Source: Branchiostoma floridae (Eukaryota > Chordata > Leptocardii > Amphioxiformes > Branchiostomatidae). From it: a stretch of 64,000 nt of DNA. The position numbers and the translations under genes are program-made. Where the stretch lies: contig NC_049991.1 of assembly GCF_000003815.2 (NCBI RefSeq), forward strand, positions 12,451,123 through 12,515,122. Direction: 5' to 3'. The notes under the pieces are model-generated. The model saw only the letters and a list, made by a program, of their open reading frames with translations. It was not told the origin of the DNA and searched no databases. This document shows positions 11,601 through 23,179 of the stretch, in pieces (the first letter of the stretch is position 1; every line of letters starts with the position of its first letter).

Positions 11601-11878
11601 GTCAACTGATATTTACATTTTTAAGCCTGAACTGACATGTTCCTTTTTCCACGAATACCGTGTACCACTTGTCAACGAAACTTCCCCTCAAACGTTCACA
11701 TTTCGAATTCTGCCAATGATATCACAAACGTTTTGTCTGCTATATTACCTTTCATCAAATTTACGCTTGAAATACGGAGGCAAAATCTTGAATCCACGTT
11801 TTTCTACACTAGAAATGTATGGACATACATACCAGAACTACTGATAAGCAGAAAAACAAAAACGCGCCCTGATGCCAT
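8700..11878 (-). CDS. LU gene 2: Ly6/uPAR-domain surface protein with Pro/Thr-repeat mucin-like stalk
   Basis: Five coding exons on the minus strand: 11833-11878, 10900-11384, 10655-10756, 9302-9436 and 8700-8837 (stop TAA 8700-8702). Phases are 1, 0, 0, 0 and all borders are GT-AG. The 301-residue product starts with a signal peptide (MASGRVFVFLLISSSG). It continues with a stalk of about 160 residues built from TTQPPPTG-type octapeptide repeats, expected to be densely O-glycosylated and extended. A single LU domain follows: CIRCTGNET, PCRGGCW, ERGC, then CRRCC...CN. A hydrophobic tail (AIVVLIPLVAGILLY) ends at the C terminus, typical of a GPI-anchor signal. The likely location is the outer cell surface, with the three-finger domain near the membrane and the stalk distal. 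The ligand is unknown. An inverted-repeat transposon sits in the intron at 9437-10654. Confidence 0.85.
9656..10522. mobile_element. Inverted-repeat transposon in LU gene 2 intron
   Basis: The left end CATTGGCATAATACCGGTC (about 9656-9674) is repeated inverted and exact at about 10504-10522. A shorter inner inverted pair (TATACCGGTCGA near 9887; its complement near 10484) lies just inside. No transposase frame is seen, so this is a MITE-like non-autonomous element of about 870 bases. I could not define a convincing target-site duplication. Confidence 0.7.
10907..11370 (-). repeat. Coding minisatellite: TTQPPPTG octapeptide repeats
   Basis: About sixteen 24-base units (with shorter variants) encode TTQPPPTG or close variants (TTQPQPTN, TTQPRPTG, TNHPPPTD) in the stalk exon of LU gene 2. 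The repeat keeps the reading frame and contains no stop codon. Ordered copies with scattered substitutions suggest expansion by unequal exchange and probable length variation between individuals. Confidence 0.9.
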
Positions 11879-13934
11879 GATGAACTTCGTTCCTCTGTCT
11901 TTTGTCCACGTCCCGTTTGTTGGCGTCTCTATGTAAACAAGGAAGTGATTAAAATTACCATAGTGATAATTCTTGTTTAAGTGAGCTTTTAACCTTAGAT
12001 GGTGGGATGTCATTAACCCCATTAGGAGCCGAACAAATGCTCAGTTGCTTGATTTTCCAAAAAGTGGCAACATCAAAGGTCTTTTCACTTTTGTCAGTTT
12101 TATAGCTTTTGTTTACGATATCTAAAACATAGAACGTTATCACTAATTCTTTTATGGTCCTTGGCTAAATGAACAACACGACAGACGCATTACGCCTGCT
12201 GACTATGAATAATTGATAAATGTTGTAGCTTACGAGGAGCCTGAGAGGAAGGGGAAAGAAGATAATATCCCTAATCTGCAAAGTCCTAGAGACAGTCAAA
12301 TAGACCAAATAAGCAATAGAATACAAACGTTACCTTTACTACATGTTGAATTATCGTGTACATACACGAAGCTGTTGGAAAGGCATAAGAAAGGTATTAT
12401 GTCGCTGTTCTATGTTAACACTTGTAAACACTATATATAGGCTGTAATCAATTTCACGAACACATCAAGTTTTTTCGGAGGACGAAATAGATTGACAGTT
12501 GTATAGTAGTAACCTTCATTTTATAGACTTTAATAAAGCTAAGTGGTGCTCGAATTATAGTTAACATTAATATTCACTGCAGTTTTGAGCAGATGCACTG
12601 AACAAAAATGTCGCTAGAGGACGTTTCAAACAGCAACGTCAGGTGGATACTGTAAAGGTTAAGGTTGACGTGATGATTTTTAAATAGGAGGTATTGTGAG
12701 GTGGAACTTCTAAAACGGTAACGAACGCAAATCTGTCGGCATCTCTTTGGAAATCATAGACATATGCTGTAGATATGAAGATGTAATTAATTGCGTATCG
12801 ATATTTTCAACTTCACGTAGGTGGAAATTTTATTGTAGCCTTTTGTGCAGTACCACCTCTGGCCACCAGGGAAAATTTCACAAAACTTCCATCATACTCG
12901 AAGTGCTCCTCTCACTTTTTTCCCCACTAGAGTACGAGAATTTGTGACACAGGTTGCTGTATCAATAATTAGCTGAACATGTAATTCCTCTGTTATGCAT
13001 AAGTGTAACGCACACCAGTTCTTGCATCGTGTTTATAAACTGTCGAATAACAACATGTAAACATATATCCTACACTAGCTCATCGTATATCATTTTCGAC
13101 TTTTCACATCTTCTCACTCGAACGAAAACTATGGCCATCGATCTCAAAGTCATTATTTGATTATCTTCTCAATCACAAAACTCAGGTTAGGTCAGGTTAA
13201 AAAGAGCCGTGGTTAAAGGTTGTACTTTTGATGTACTAAGTCTAGTTTGTGGAGACTTTGCACTGTGACTGATGAAACTTGAACTTTGTGCTTAGATTTT
13301 CACCGCAAACCTTTGGTGCTCTTAAAGCTCCTGTGTACACGCTGGATCCAATAACAGTGTATGTTTATGACAGTTTGGGTTGATTAATGTCCTGTAGACA
13401 TATATACATTCCTGTGAATACCCGGGTATTGTCAACTCTGTACAGCCAAAACATAACGTGAACAAACCACCCTCACAAAGCCCTTCAATCAGCTGCCATG
13501 TCACATTAGCTGTGTAAAGTCCTAAGTTTGGTTTCTAACTTTTGTTGTGCTAGTCGCTATAGCAGCAGGACTCAGTATAGAGATCACAGTCAGCATTTCT
13601 TCAAAGGCTCCCATCACATATCATTTTTGCTACCCAGAATCGACCCAAGTATTGTAAACCATTTCTATAGACTTAATGATCGTATTTTGATATCAATTAA
13701 CGTTGCTTACTTACATCAATCAATAAGTTATTCCGATGTTTATTTTGCTGTGGTAATTTCGTTTTTGTAGCTTTTCAAATCTTCTTTTGGAGTCACTACA
13801 TTGTACCCAGCGGTTCAGGGAAATAATTTCAATAGAGGTGTTCAACAATTATCAGTCCATACGCGCTGTTCAAAACGTTTACATTTTACAAAGTCATTCA
13901 GACACTATTTTAGACGAGCACCATGTCTACCATG
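11879..13934. other. Intergenic, upstream of LU gene 2
   Basis: This AT-rich stretch includes the presumed 5' flank of LU gene 2 (minus strand). No promoter element stands out. Open frames here are short and have no protein-like features. Confidence 0.4.
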
Positions 13935-14390
13935 TACTCACTCACTCACTCACTCACTCACTCACTCACTCACTCACTCACTCACTCACTCACTCACTCA
14001 CTACTCACTCACTCACTCACTCACTCACTACTCACTCACTCACACACTCACTCACTCAATCACTCACTCACTCACTCACTACGCACTCACTCACTCACTA
14101 CTCACTCACTCACTCACTCACACACTCACTCACTCACTCACTCACTCACTACTCACTCACTCACTCACTCACTCACTACTCACTCACTCACTCACTCACT
14201 CACTCACTCACTACTCACTCACTCACTCACTCACTCACTACTCACTCACTCACTACTCACTCACTCACTCACTCACTACTCACTCACTCACTCACTACTC
14301 ACTCACTCACTCACTCACTCACTCACTCACTCACTCACTCACAATCAATCAATCAATCAATCAATCAAACAACCAACCAATCAATCAATC
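13935..14390. repeat. TCAC tetranucleotide array followed by an AATC array
   Basis: A tetranucleotide (TCAC)n tract is broken at intervals by CTACTCAC interruptions, from about 13935 to 14342. It is followed by a short (CAAT)n tract to about 14390. The Ser-Leu-Thr-His open frames across it are repeat artefacts. Confidence 0.97.
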
Positions 14391-15238
14391 GCGGAGAAAG
14401 AAAAACACACCCATCATGTATCTGAAAATACGGTTTGTATTCTCTTGAACAAAAATACAGCAGCTCCTATACATTTAGTGTACATTTTCCATGAACAGGA
14501 AGCTGACGCTGTCAAACATGCCATTCCATCTGAAAAATGGCGCGTTGTCATATTCAGCATCTACTTCTCAAGAGTGTAATAATGTACAGCATTAAAGAGA
14601 CACAAAGACCTGCTTTGGTTTCACCTAACAATGCAGCAAACAAGCAAAAAAGTAGCAAAAATAGAGTCACATTTGATGCACGCTTTGTCAATCTCCAAGG
14701 TAACGTTATGACGGATACCTCTTCAGCGATTGGCCTTGGCGCGATTTCTGAGCGACATTTTTCTTGTCGGTTTTTATCTGTTTTGTAAGGCAAATTGGTC
14801 ATCTTTATGCCAAAAACTTTCTGGAAAGTACATAAGAGATGTTGACCAACATCTTTAAAGTACCAAAATCTATCTTAACAAGACTGTATCTAGTCACCAC
14901 CACTACAAGTCGCAACGACCATCATTTTTAGTCTTGTTCAGATATTGTAGGTTATTTTCACGTTTTCACTTCCACTTTTTTTCTCTCCCCCTTTTCTTGT
15001 CATCTCTTTTAAAGATGCACTTGCGTCAAGATGTAAAAACCGACAGTCATGTCTCTTGAATAAAACACCTTTGAACACAGTTTCAAACTGTCTTAACAGC
15101 TATTTGAATTTCGGCAGAAACCGTCCACGTACACGGCCGTCAGACCTAAGTCATCACCTGACCTGTGGGAGTTTCCGCTCGTGATGTCATCACAACTTGC
15201 GTTGCGTCATCAACACCACACGTTTTGTAATGACATCG
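14391..15238. other. Intergenic, downstream of LU gene 3
   Basis: No gene is recognisable. The interval would contain the 3' UTR of LU gene 3 (minus strand), but no canonical reverse-strand AATAAA was found close to the stop codon. Confidence 0.4.
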
Positions 15239-17479
15239 TTACCACAATGCCAAAATGGCGAAGAGCGCGGACGCCATGGTGACAACGACGCTAACGTGGA
15301 CGTCAGCTGCGCCAGACCCGGCGACTCCGTCGAGCTCAAGGCTTGCGTCGTTGCAGCTGTTCGTAGTACAACAACGCCGGCAGGTCTTGATGCCCCCTGC
15401 GGTATTACAGAATTCATTCTTGTTGTCCTCAGTGCAGGTGTCGCCCGTCTCTCCACATCCACGGATGAAGGTGATCACATTGGATGTCGTGTTTGTCTTA
15501 TGGTATGCCTGTAATAATGCCAATATCATAAGTAATCTAAGTACGAATTTAGTCCAACTTCGAAGTTACCCAGCAAAGAAGACATCAAGACATCAATGAC
15601 ATCAATGACAACCATTTCTATTGTTGTTCTTTGGAACCTTTGTACAGTGTTTTACATTTATTGACAATCAAACACGCTTAATGAAAAGGAAAGCGTGTCC
15701 CTGTTAAGTGCTCGATACTACTCTGTAAAATGTGCTACCAGACACATCTGTATTTTTTAAAACCATTGTGCTACGTATTTGGTCTGAGCTACCTGTGTGT
15801 TACCTGCTACAAAGCTGAAGTAAGAGATATAAAAAATTCAGTTTGAAACGATTGTATGCAGATATGTAGAATCTTAGTTGCAAAAACTCACCCAGCATGA
15901 GCCACTGCACGTTGTAGTTGATGTGCTGACATCCCTTCCGCATTCATCTGTCTCGTTGCCAGTACAGCTCAGGCACGTGAGAGACTGAAGTGGTAAGTAG
16001 TGACTGGGTCAGTATTAAAAACGTGGGCATAGTGCTATTTTCAGTCTTATGTTTCTGTCATAAGTGCGGTTCAGCCGTGAGTGAATATGAGTGTAAGGCA
16101 TTGATTTTCCACAAATGTCACTTTCAGTTTAACTCCATAGGGCTTATTCAAGTCTTCAACTATGCAGAAAGACAGAGAATCATTAGTTAGAAACATCATA
16201 CACATCAAATCTCGTCAAAAACACAATTTCAATGCGCTTTAACCAGTCACAAGTGGAAGACAAGTACTTGTCAATCCCCTAATTATAAGCCGCAATTTGG
16301 TATGCATGTATAATGTTATGTATGTTATACACTTAAACAAAAAATCAAGACTCACCGCTGCAGTGGTTGCGGTCCCACTTCCCTGAAAAGCAAACCATAC
16401 AACAGTTATCTCTTTTGTCTACTAACGGCTAAAGATAACTCTCACACGAGAGACGACTCAGGCAATGCAGATGGATTGATGTTACAATGGACGCAATATC
16501 GCTTATGTTGTCTATCTTGAATCAAATAAATTACAATTGAAACACAAGCACTACTCACCCCAGCGTTGGTGGCAGACCCTGATCCCGCCGCTGTCACCCC
16601 TGACGCTGCCAATGTGAAGACAGATAAACAACAAAATAGTAAAAAGAATTAATTATCAGATGGATGAGCTTACATATAAGACGTATCATATCATGCTTGT
16701 TGTGTAGCTTGCTGCTTTAACTAAATTAGTTACATCATGTCAGTTTCATTTTCTTTTGACTCATTCATCCACATATCTTACTTTTTTACTAACAACGAAA
16801 CATACATGTGTTTGTGTTAAATGTATCGATGAAGCATCTTGATAAATAAATAGCTATATATAGTTCCTAACAAAAGACATCAGCTAGTGTGAGTGAGAGA
16901 TGTATGGTGATTACATGTACTCTCATTTCCAGTACATGCTGTGCGACACAACAGTTGACAGACAAACCCGATGACACATCGACAACTTAAAAAGTCAACT
17001 CAAAGAAAAGAAAGAAAGAAAAGTTTGTAATGTGCAGTTCCTATACAGGACCTTACCTGCAGTTGCTGCAGTCGTCACCGTCCCACCAGAGGTCTGAGGA
17101 ACACTAGCAGTGGTTGCACCTGAAGCTGCACTCGTAGCTGCAACCGTAGTTGAACCCGTGGTTGTGGACTGACACACGGCTGCCAGCACCAGTCCTACGT
17201 AACAGATCGATATTAGACATATATAACTTTGCACCAGTCAAAAATTAGATATTTTGAATGACACCTGCAAGTGGCATGCAATAACCGGAATGCAATGTAA
17301 ACATAGTGATATTTATTGTCAAACTAAGTAAAGTTAGTCTTGATCACTGCACGCTACGTGCTTATTTGCACCCCTACAACATGAAAGGTAGGAACAGTAG
17401 AGCTCGTGATGTGTTGACGTTAGCATGGAACGAAAGGAAACTCACCGGACACACACAATAAAATGGCCAAGACCTTCAT
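15239..17479 (-). CDS. LU gene 3: Ly6/uPAR-domain surface protein with Thr/Ala/Ser stalk
   Basis: Six coding exons on the minus strand: 17446-17479, 17057-17194, 16559-16605, 16356-16382, 15892-15984 and 15239-15508 (stop TAA 15239-15241). All borders are GT-AG with matching phases, giving 202 residues. The signal peptide is split (MKVLAILLCVSG then LVLAAVCQ), as in LU gene 2. A short Thr/Ala/Ser/Gly stalk is spread over three exons, one only 27 bases long. The LU domain has CLSCTGNETDEC, TCSGSCW, IRGCGETGDTC and CRRCCTTNSCN. The C terminus is hydrophobic to the last residue (VVVTMASALFAILALW), a good GPI-anchor signal. Unlike its two relatives, the second LU half and the tail share one exon. 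An acceptor-like TTTCCAG just upstream (exon start about 17508) suggests a spliced 5' UTR. The function is unknown beyond family membership. Confidence 0.85.
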
Positions 17480-17508
17480 CACGAAACTGTTGTCAGCTTT
17501 CCTTTCCT

Positions 17509-20500
17509 CTGGAAACAAAGGAAAACCAACATTACTTTGATGCTCATGCATTCATGTTAAACAATTACTAGTAATGTCTTTCTTCCATCAAGAAATGTAA
17601 TTTTGTATTTTCTGCACAATAGTTGCTAGAATTCGGTAATGGAGTGATGGTACATCATTTGTTACCCTAGAGGGCATTAAAGATCTGATCGGTAGAATCC
17701 AAGATCATTCAAGAAAAAAATTCTATTATCTTAATTCTTAATTGTGTAATTGTCATGGCATAGCATATTTTGTACTGTTGATATAACGACGTCCATTGAA
17801 TCACCGGCTATAGAAAAAATATTCAATGAGATTATTCCAGTTGCATATGGATCAGACAGTAAATCTTTACACATAGTTTCTGGTTTATCATTAACGTTAA
17901 CAACATTGTCTCCTGTGCAAAGAAAACCCACGCCTATAAAAGGTCATTAAGTCATTTCAAATGGTCCCGGCAGAAACTGTGTGCTTCTCAGCCGACATCC
18001 AAACGCCGACGTCTGCATGCATTGGTTCCACAAAGGCAATTATGTTACTAATGGTAATTTTAAGTCCACGGCATGTTGATGCCAATGAAAACCTAGTCCT
18101 TTTTATCTAGATTAAATCACATCAATTAGAGTTTTCTTCTCATCACTGCTCCAGTCAACCTAGCTGGTGATGTGAGAAAGGTTTCCAGGCGTCTTGTACC
18201 ATAAAACGACCTACACATACGTGCATGTAAGTGTACTATCAACTATACATCTTTATAGTGCAAGGTAAATTGCCTAACGAGGGGCACTCTGTTTCTTAAG
18301 ACGTTTACAACTTAGTTAACGCGTCTTACTACCCCAACAACAGCATCTTATTTATGATCTCTACCTTTGGCATTACCACAAAGTAATGTGACTAAATGAA
18401 GATTTAGAGCCGTGTTTGGTATTGAGGTAATGAAGTTAGAGTCTATTGGCGTAAATCATGGGAGAAACTGTTTTGTGTTGTTGCTAGGTTACTATCTCCA
18501 AGGGACTTTGACGCTAAACAAACCGGGTGATGCTGACTACACGTTACTAGGCTCCATCAAATATATTCAAACACTCCTGCGTCGTTAAAGGGTCGCGCTG
18601 AACACTAAAAGGGATTGGTCCCATCGACAATCCAACTGTTTGAGACTTTTGACTCACTTAGGAACGACTTCCTGCAAGTTGCAATTATTCAGTCAAAAAT
18701 GATTCCCTCACCATTAGGACTTTTTGAATAGACCCTTTATCGTGCTCCTTTGTACCTGATGTTTTTTACGTAGAAATAAAAAAGGAACAACTTTATCTCA
18801 ACAATTTTAATAAACAATGGATAAATCGTTCTAGCGTACATGTTATGATTTTGCATCAAGTTTTTGGAGGTCCAATAAAAACGTATTGATTTTTAGCTGT
18901 GTTTACGCTCCGTGTGGTCTGTTACTAATGTCGGCAAACACGGCGAGTGCTATGCTTATGATTGCAGACGCGTAAGTCAATACGCCACGATTGCAAACGT
19001 GTCAGCTAGGTTTGCACTAGTTTGATAAACGTTAAAACGCACTTTTGGCCTCCACACTCAAAGATTGAAATTCGTTTCGTGATGCAATCATCAAAGGACA
19101 GCGAGGCTCAGCGTTAGAAAAAAACTAATAACGCGTTCATATGTGATCAATGTTTGCAACACAACTCCATCAAAAATCAACATTCGTACATTTTTGTCCG
19201 TAGTAGGATTGAGGTTCAAAAACTTTTCTCACACAAAATGAAAATGTTGCGACCTTTCACGGATTCAATTATTCTCCTGGGCTATTTTTAATACCAGGGA
19301 GACAAATTGTTTTGTTACGCGTTTTCACCGCTAGCCCAGACTAATAAAATGTACCACCTGTGGTACAAGACAAGAATTTAAGTATTCTGGGTCAATACTC
19401 ACCACCTGAAAACATGTTGAATGGTTTAAGACAGTAGATAAAACACTTAACCTTAACGGACACTGGCAAAGTTTTTACTACTAGTATTACTTCTCAACTC
19501 AATCCTCCCACAATTTTAAAGGGAAACAAATCTATTTGTTTCACGCCCACGGTTGAGACCCAGACTGATTAAAATGGCTGTTCGAAAATACGTGCATGTT
19601 CAATACTACAGCCTTTGTTCACAACGGATCTTGGAAAAATAGAAAGGTCCTTAATTTTTATGGAAAATTGGCATTTGTGTTTTGACCACAAATATGACGG
19701 CGAGACTTTCGTGAAGAAAAACGCAAGTAATCATCAACTAGGAATTGATGAAAAGGCTATCAAGGCAACGAGACTCAACAATGTCGGTGTTGATGTCTCC
19801 TATATTCACGTTTCCATGGATACAGAAGTACTAAAGCGTTAAAAACTTCCTTGTTAGGCTAGTAACTTAGCATTCTCCTTCTCCTGAGACATCTTCAAGC
19901 ACCAGTGACAAACATACATGTTGTTTCAGTACACACCTGCTATGATACCTGTCCTGAACACTTACGAGAACACGAGTGTTTGTAAGCTCATATCTTGACC
20001 TGGACATCCCAACAAATAAGTGTAGAGAAGGTAAAGATGTGGCGCACTTTTAAAGAGTAAGATAAAGACGTATAATCTATTTTGTGACTTCGTCTCAATA
20101 TCTTCTACCGACAATGATTTACAAATGATTAAGAAGGGTAGATACAGCGAAACTCACAGTCTTGAAAAAAGTATCTCCTTTCGTCAGCTTCTATCCACTT
20201 GTTTTCCGTCGACAATGAGGCCAAGCGATAAACTGCTGCGTGTTTTAAAGATATTCCCGACTGTTGATGTCAAATAGCGACCGCGGCCCGGTAACAGCAC
20301 ACAGCCGGTGGAACGCATATCCGTCCGTTGCTAAGCGACGGTAGACGATATTTATTACATGTGCCGGCAAAACGCTACAGATATGGTGTGTCCACACAAG
20401 TTTCCATGGTAACATGCATCAAGAAATTATTAATGAGTTGGCCATCCAATATGTGTGACAATCGCTCAAGCCTATGTATAATTTGGCACGACGAGTGGGG

Positions 20501-22988
20501 CGGGCGAGGCATTTCTGACATATTAATTCTGTTGAACGAAGACTTAGTGCGCTGGGCAGACGCAGAATGTTGTTGACGGAAAGACTGGACCTGAACCGTT
20601 TTGGATTGCCCTTTCGAATAATTTACTTTAGATTGCTTTAAAGCTTTTGGACTTGACGAGGGCAATAACTGCACGAACTGAACACAGGTCGTTTGGAGTG
20701 AGAAACATGATCAATCTCCATCGGTACGGACATTATATCTCCCAGGTATATTTGCTAATCAATGAGAAAACAGATTCATTATAGTTCCAGATTAGTGAAG
20801 AATGTAAAAAGGGTACTTAGTGTGCTGATCTCGAGCAATATGGTAGGAACGTTTCTTATGCAAGTAATTGATATATTATACATTGTTGATTGTTGTTTAC
20901 AGTCGACAGTAGATGGTAGTATGATATGACATGATGATTGAAATAAATGTTCAGAAGAAGGTATTTGGTGACATCGCGCTTGTGTGTTAATGTGTGTGTT
21001 TGTTAAGGATATTTCTAGTCAGTACGACTTAGAAACGAATGTGTGAATTGTAATGATTGATAGACCGTAGGTCTTGGGAAAACGAAGATAAATGCCTCTT
21101 GGCGACTGACCTTGGTACTGCAGAAGACCTTTTGGTGTCTTTTTTTGTCCTAGACATGCTATGGTATCGAATTTTTGATTGCAGGTAAATTTTGTTGGAG
21201 GGAACACTTGCGTAGATCTTTGTTCCCCTAGCAGCTTGCTCCGGAACTACAGTGGAGACTTCGTTGAAATCTTTCAAGTAGGACAACTCGGCTAAGGAAC
21301 AACGAATTTCGTTGGTACTCGATTTTCAGGTAGCTTAGACAGAGCCGTATCGCGCGCGTAAACAATGGAATGTAAATTAGGACTTACCGTGTATGTGATT
21401 GAGGAAGGACTTTAATTGCAGTGTTTTCCATAACAAAGACTCAAAATATTTCATAAAGTTATGAGGTCTCTGAACTCTTGTTATTGGAAAGGACTCTAAT
21501 GAGTGACAAGTCATGACGTACCTCAAATTACATGTTGCCGTGTATTTACTCTTCGGAGTGTAAAACAATCTTGGGTTGTTACTTCGTCTTGGCTTTTGTG
21601 ATTTCAAACACCCCATATATCATCAAGTGCACCTTGTAGTGGTAAACGGTATTTGCAGACCAGACCGAAGGCTTGCATGGGAACGGGGGCACGTTAGTCG
21701 ACCCGTACGTGTTGTACGCGATTGCGGGTTAGTTCAGGAAGCAGGGAACAGACGGCATGTAGTGTTGTAATTCTAAAAGTCATTCCCAATCACCAAACAT
21801 GACGGGCCCCTGAACCAGTTTGTCTTGTCTTGTCTTCTGGTCGCCGATAGCACCCAGTTTATCGGCTCCGGTCGTGTACATAGCTACTGTGTGTGATCCA
21901 TGAAGGGAACATAAAATCTCGAAAATTGTGATTGATTAATCTAAGAGTTTTGCTTAGGAAATGACGGATTTTGAAATGCTTATTGTTTAATTCAAATCGT
22001 AACGCCCCGTGTGAGCTGTGTGCCATGTGCGCCACCATGCGGAGAACAAACCACAATACAGCGGTTCCCACTTATTCGTCGAAAACGCCCCTTTTTCACC
22101 TTGCGTGACAAGGTGTAATTTTCCTCGCCATGACACCACCTCGCCGTGAGCTTACACTCTGCTCTTCCATGTTACATGACCAGATGGGCCTATTATAAAC
22201 CGTCTTGAACAATGTGACCAGGTGAGATTAGTCTCTAATGAGTCTCGGAAACAACAGACATCCAGGACATTTCAGGGTGTCCGGGGGTCATCCGATATGC
22301 ACAATGTGAATGACGAGGCTGTCACAGCTCTGACCCCATCATCTACCTTCATTCAGTGACCGCAGGTGTGATCTCCTCCTAATACACCACTGACCTCTCA
22401 TGTGACCTTGGAGGGCTAATAATGGCGGACATGCTCCATTAAACAGCGACCCCTCACGGACACGAGCATACTACACCCCTCGGGGGTCCGCCGTAATGGT
22501 GCCTGTCCGGCTCATAAGCTGTACTTGATTGTGATGTGTTTAAGCTAATTTAGTCCTCTTAAACATCATTACCAAGCTCTTGACTGTGTTAAGATCAGCT
22601 TTCCCACTGCGGTGATTGTAGAGTGCCGAGAACGTGGTCGTTCCTACTGAGTCAACACCTGCTCTATAATCTGGGAGAGAAAACGTTCACAAGGACTGAT
22701 GATCATGAGAACAATCAAATCAGAAAATCTCAAGGTGTTTGAATGTACATTCAGAGCTGGTAAGAATGCTAGAAAGACAAATTTTAAAAAAGAATGCCCC
22801 CGTTATTTTATTACCAAAGTTGGATGCTTGTGACATGACAATGAAAACAAAGTTTTGAAATTTCGAATGAAGATGAAATGACATTTTTAGGTCTGGATAC
22901 GACCAAAACGACCAGCTGGGCAGGATACAAATGTTACATCAAATCATGATAACCCCTTTGCATACTATCAGTCATGTCATTAGCATAA
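17509..22988. other. Intergenic stretch without recognisable genes
   Basis: I read both strands and found no exon chain, conserved domain or long repeat. The longest open frames (for example 19615-19842 and 20375-20674) are short, lack domain features and do not pair with splice partners. Patches near 20280-20340 and 22100-22500 are more GC-rich than their surroundings and could be regulatory, but nothing identifies them. Confidence 0.4.
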
Positions 22989-23179
22989 TGCTGTGGCCAC
23001 ATTTCCAAACCAGGGGCCGACCGAGATCTTTGCGAAAATTAAAAGTGCTTATCAAGAGATATATACATATTATGCCTATGACTAATTCTTTTTACGCTTT
23101 GTGTGTTATGTTGTCTTGTATATCATACGTTTCCGAAAGCTGCCCGACCGGGCCCCGGTTTGGAAATGTGGCCGTAGCA
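22989..23179. mobile_element. MITE-like inverted-repeat element, copy 1
   Basis: Left arm 22989-23034 (GGCCACATTTCCAAACC...) is mirrored by right arm 23134-23179 (...GGTTTGGAAATGTGGCC) with about 40 bases of imperfect inverted match. The interior is about 100 bases and non-coding. A related element with the same CCCGACCGGGCC core lies near 49447-49645. Confidence 0.75.

Noticed and set aside
13787-14579. Three long Ser-Leu-Thr-His open frames of over 200 codons
   Set aside because: They are the three plus-strand readings of a TCAC array, which has no stop codons in any of these frames. No signal, domain or splice structure is present.
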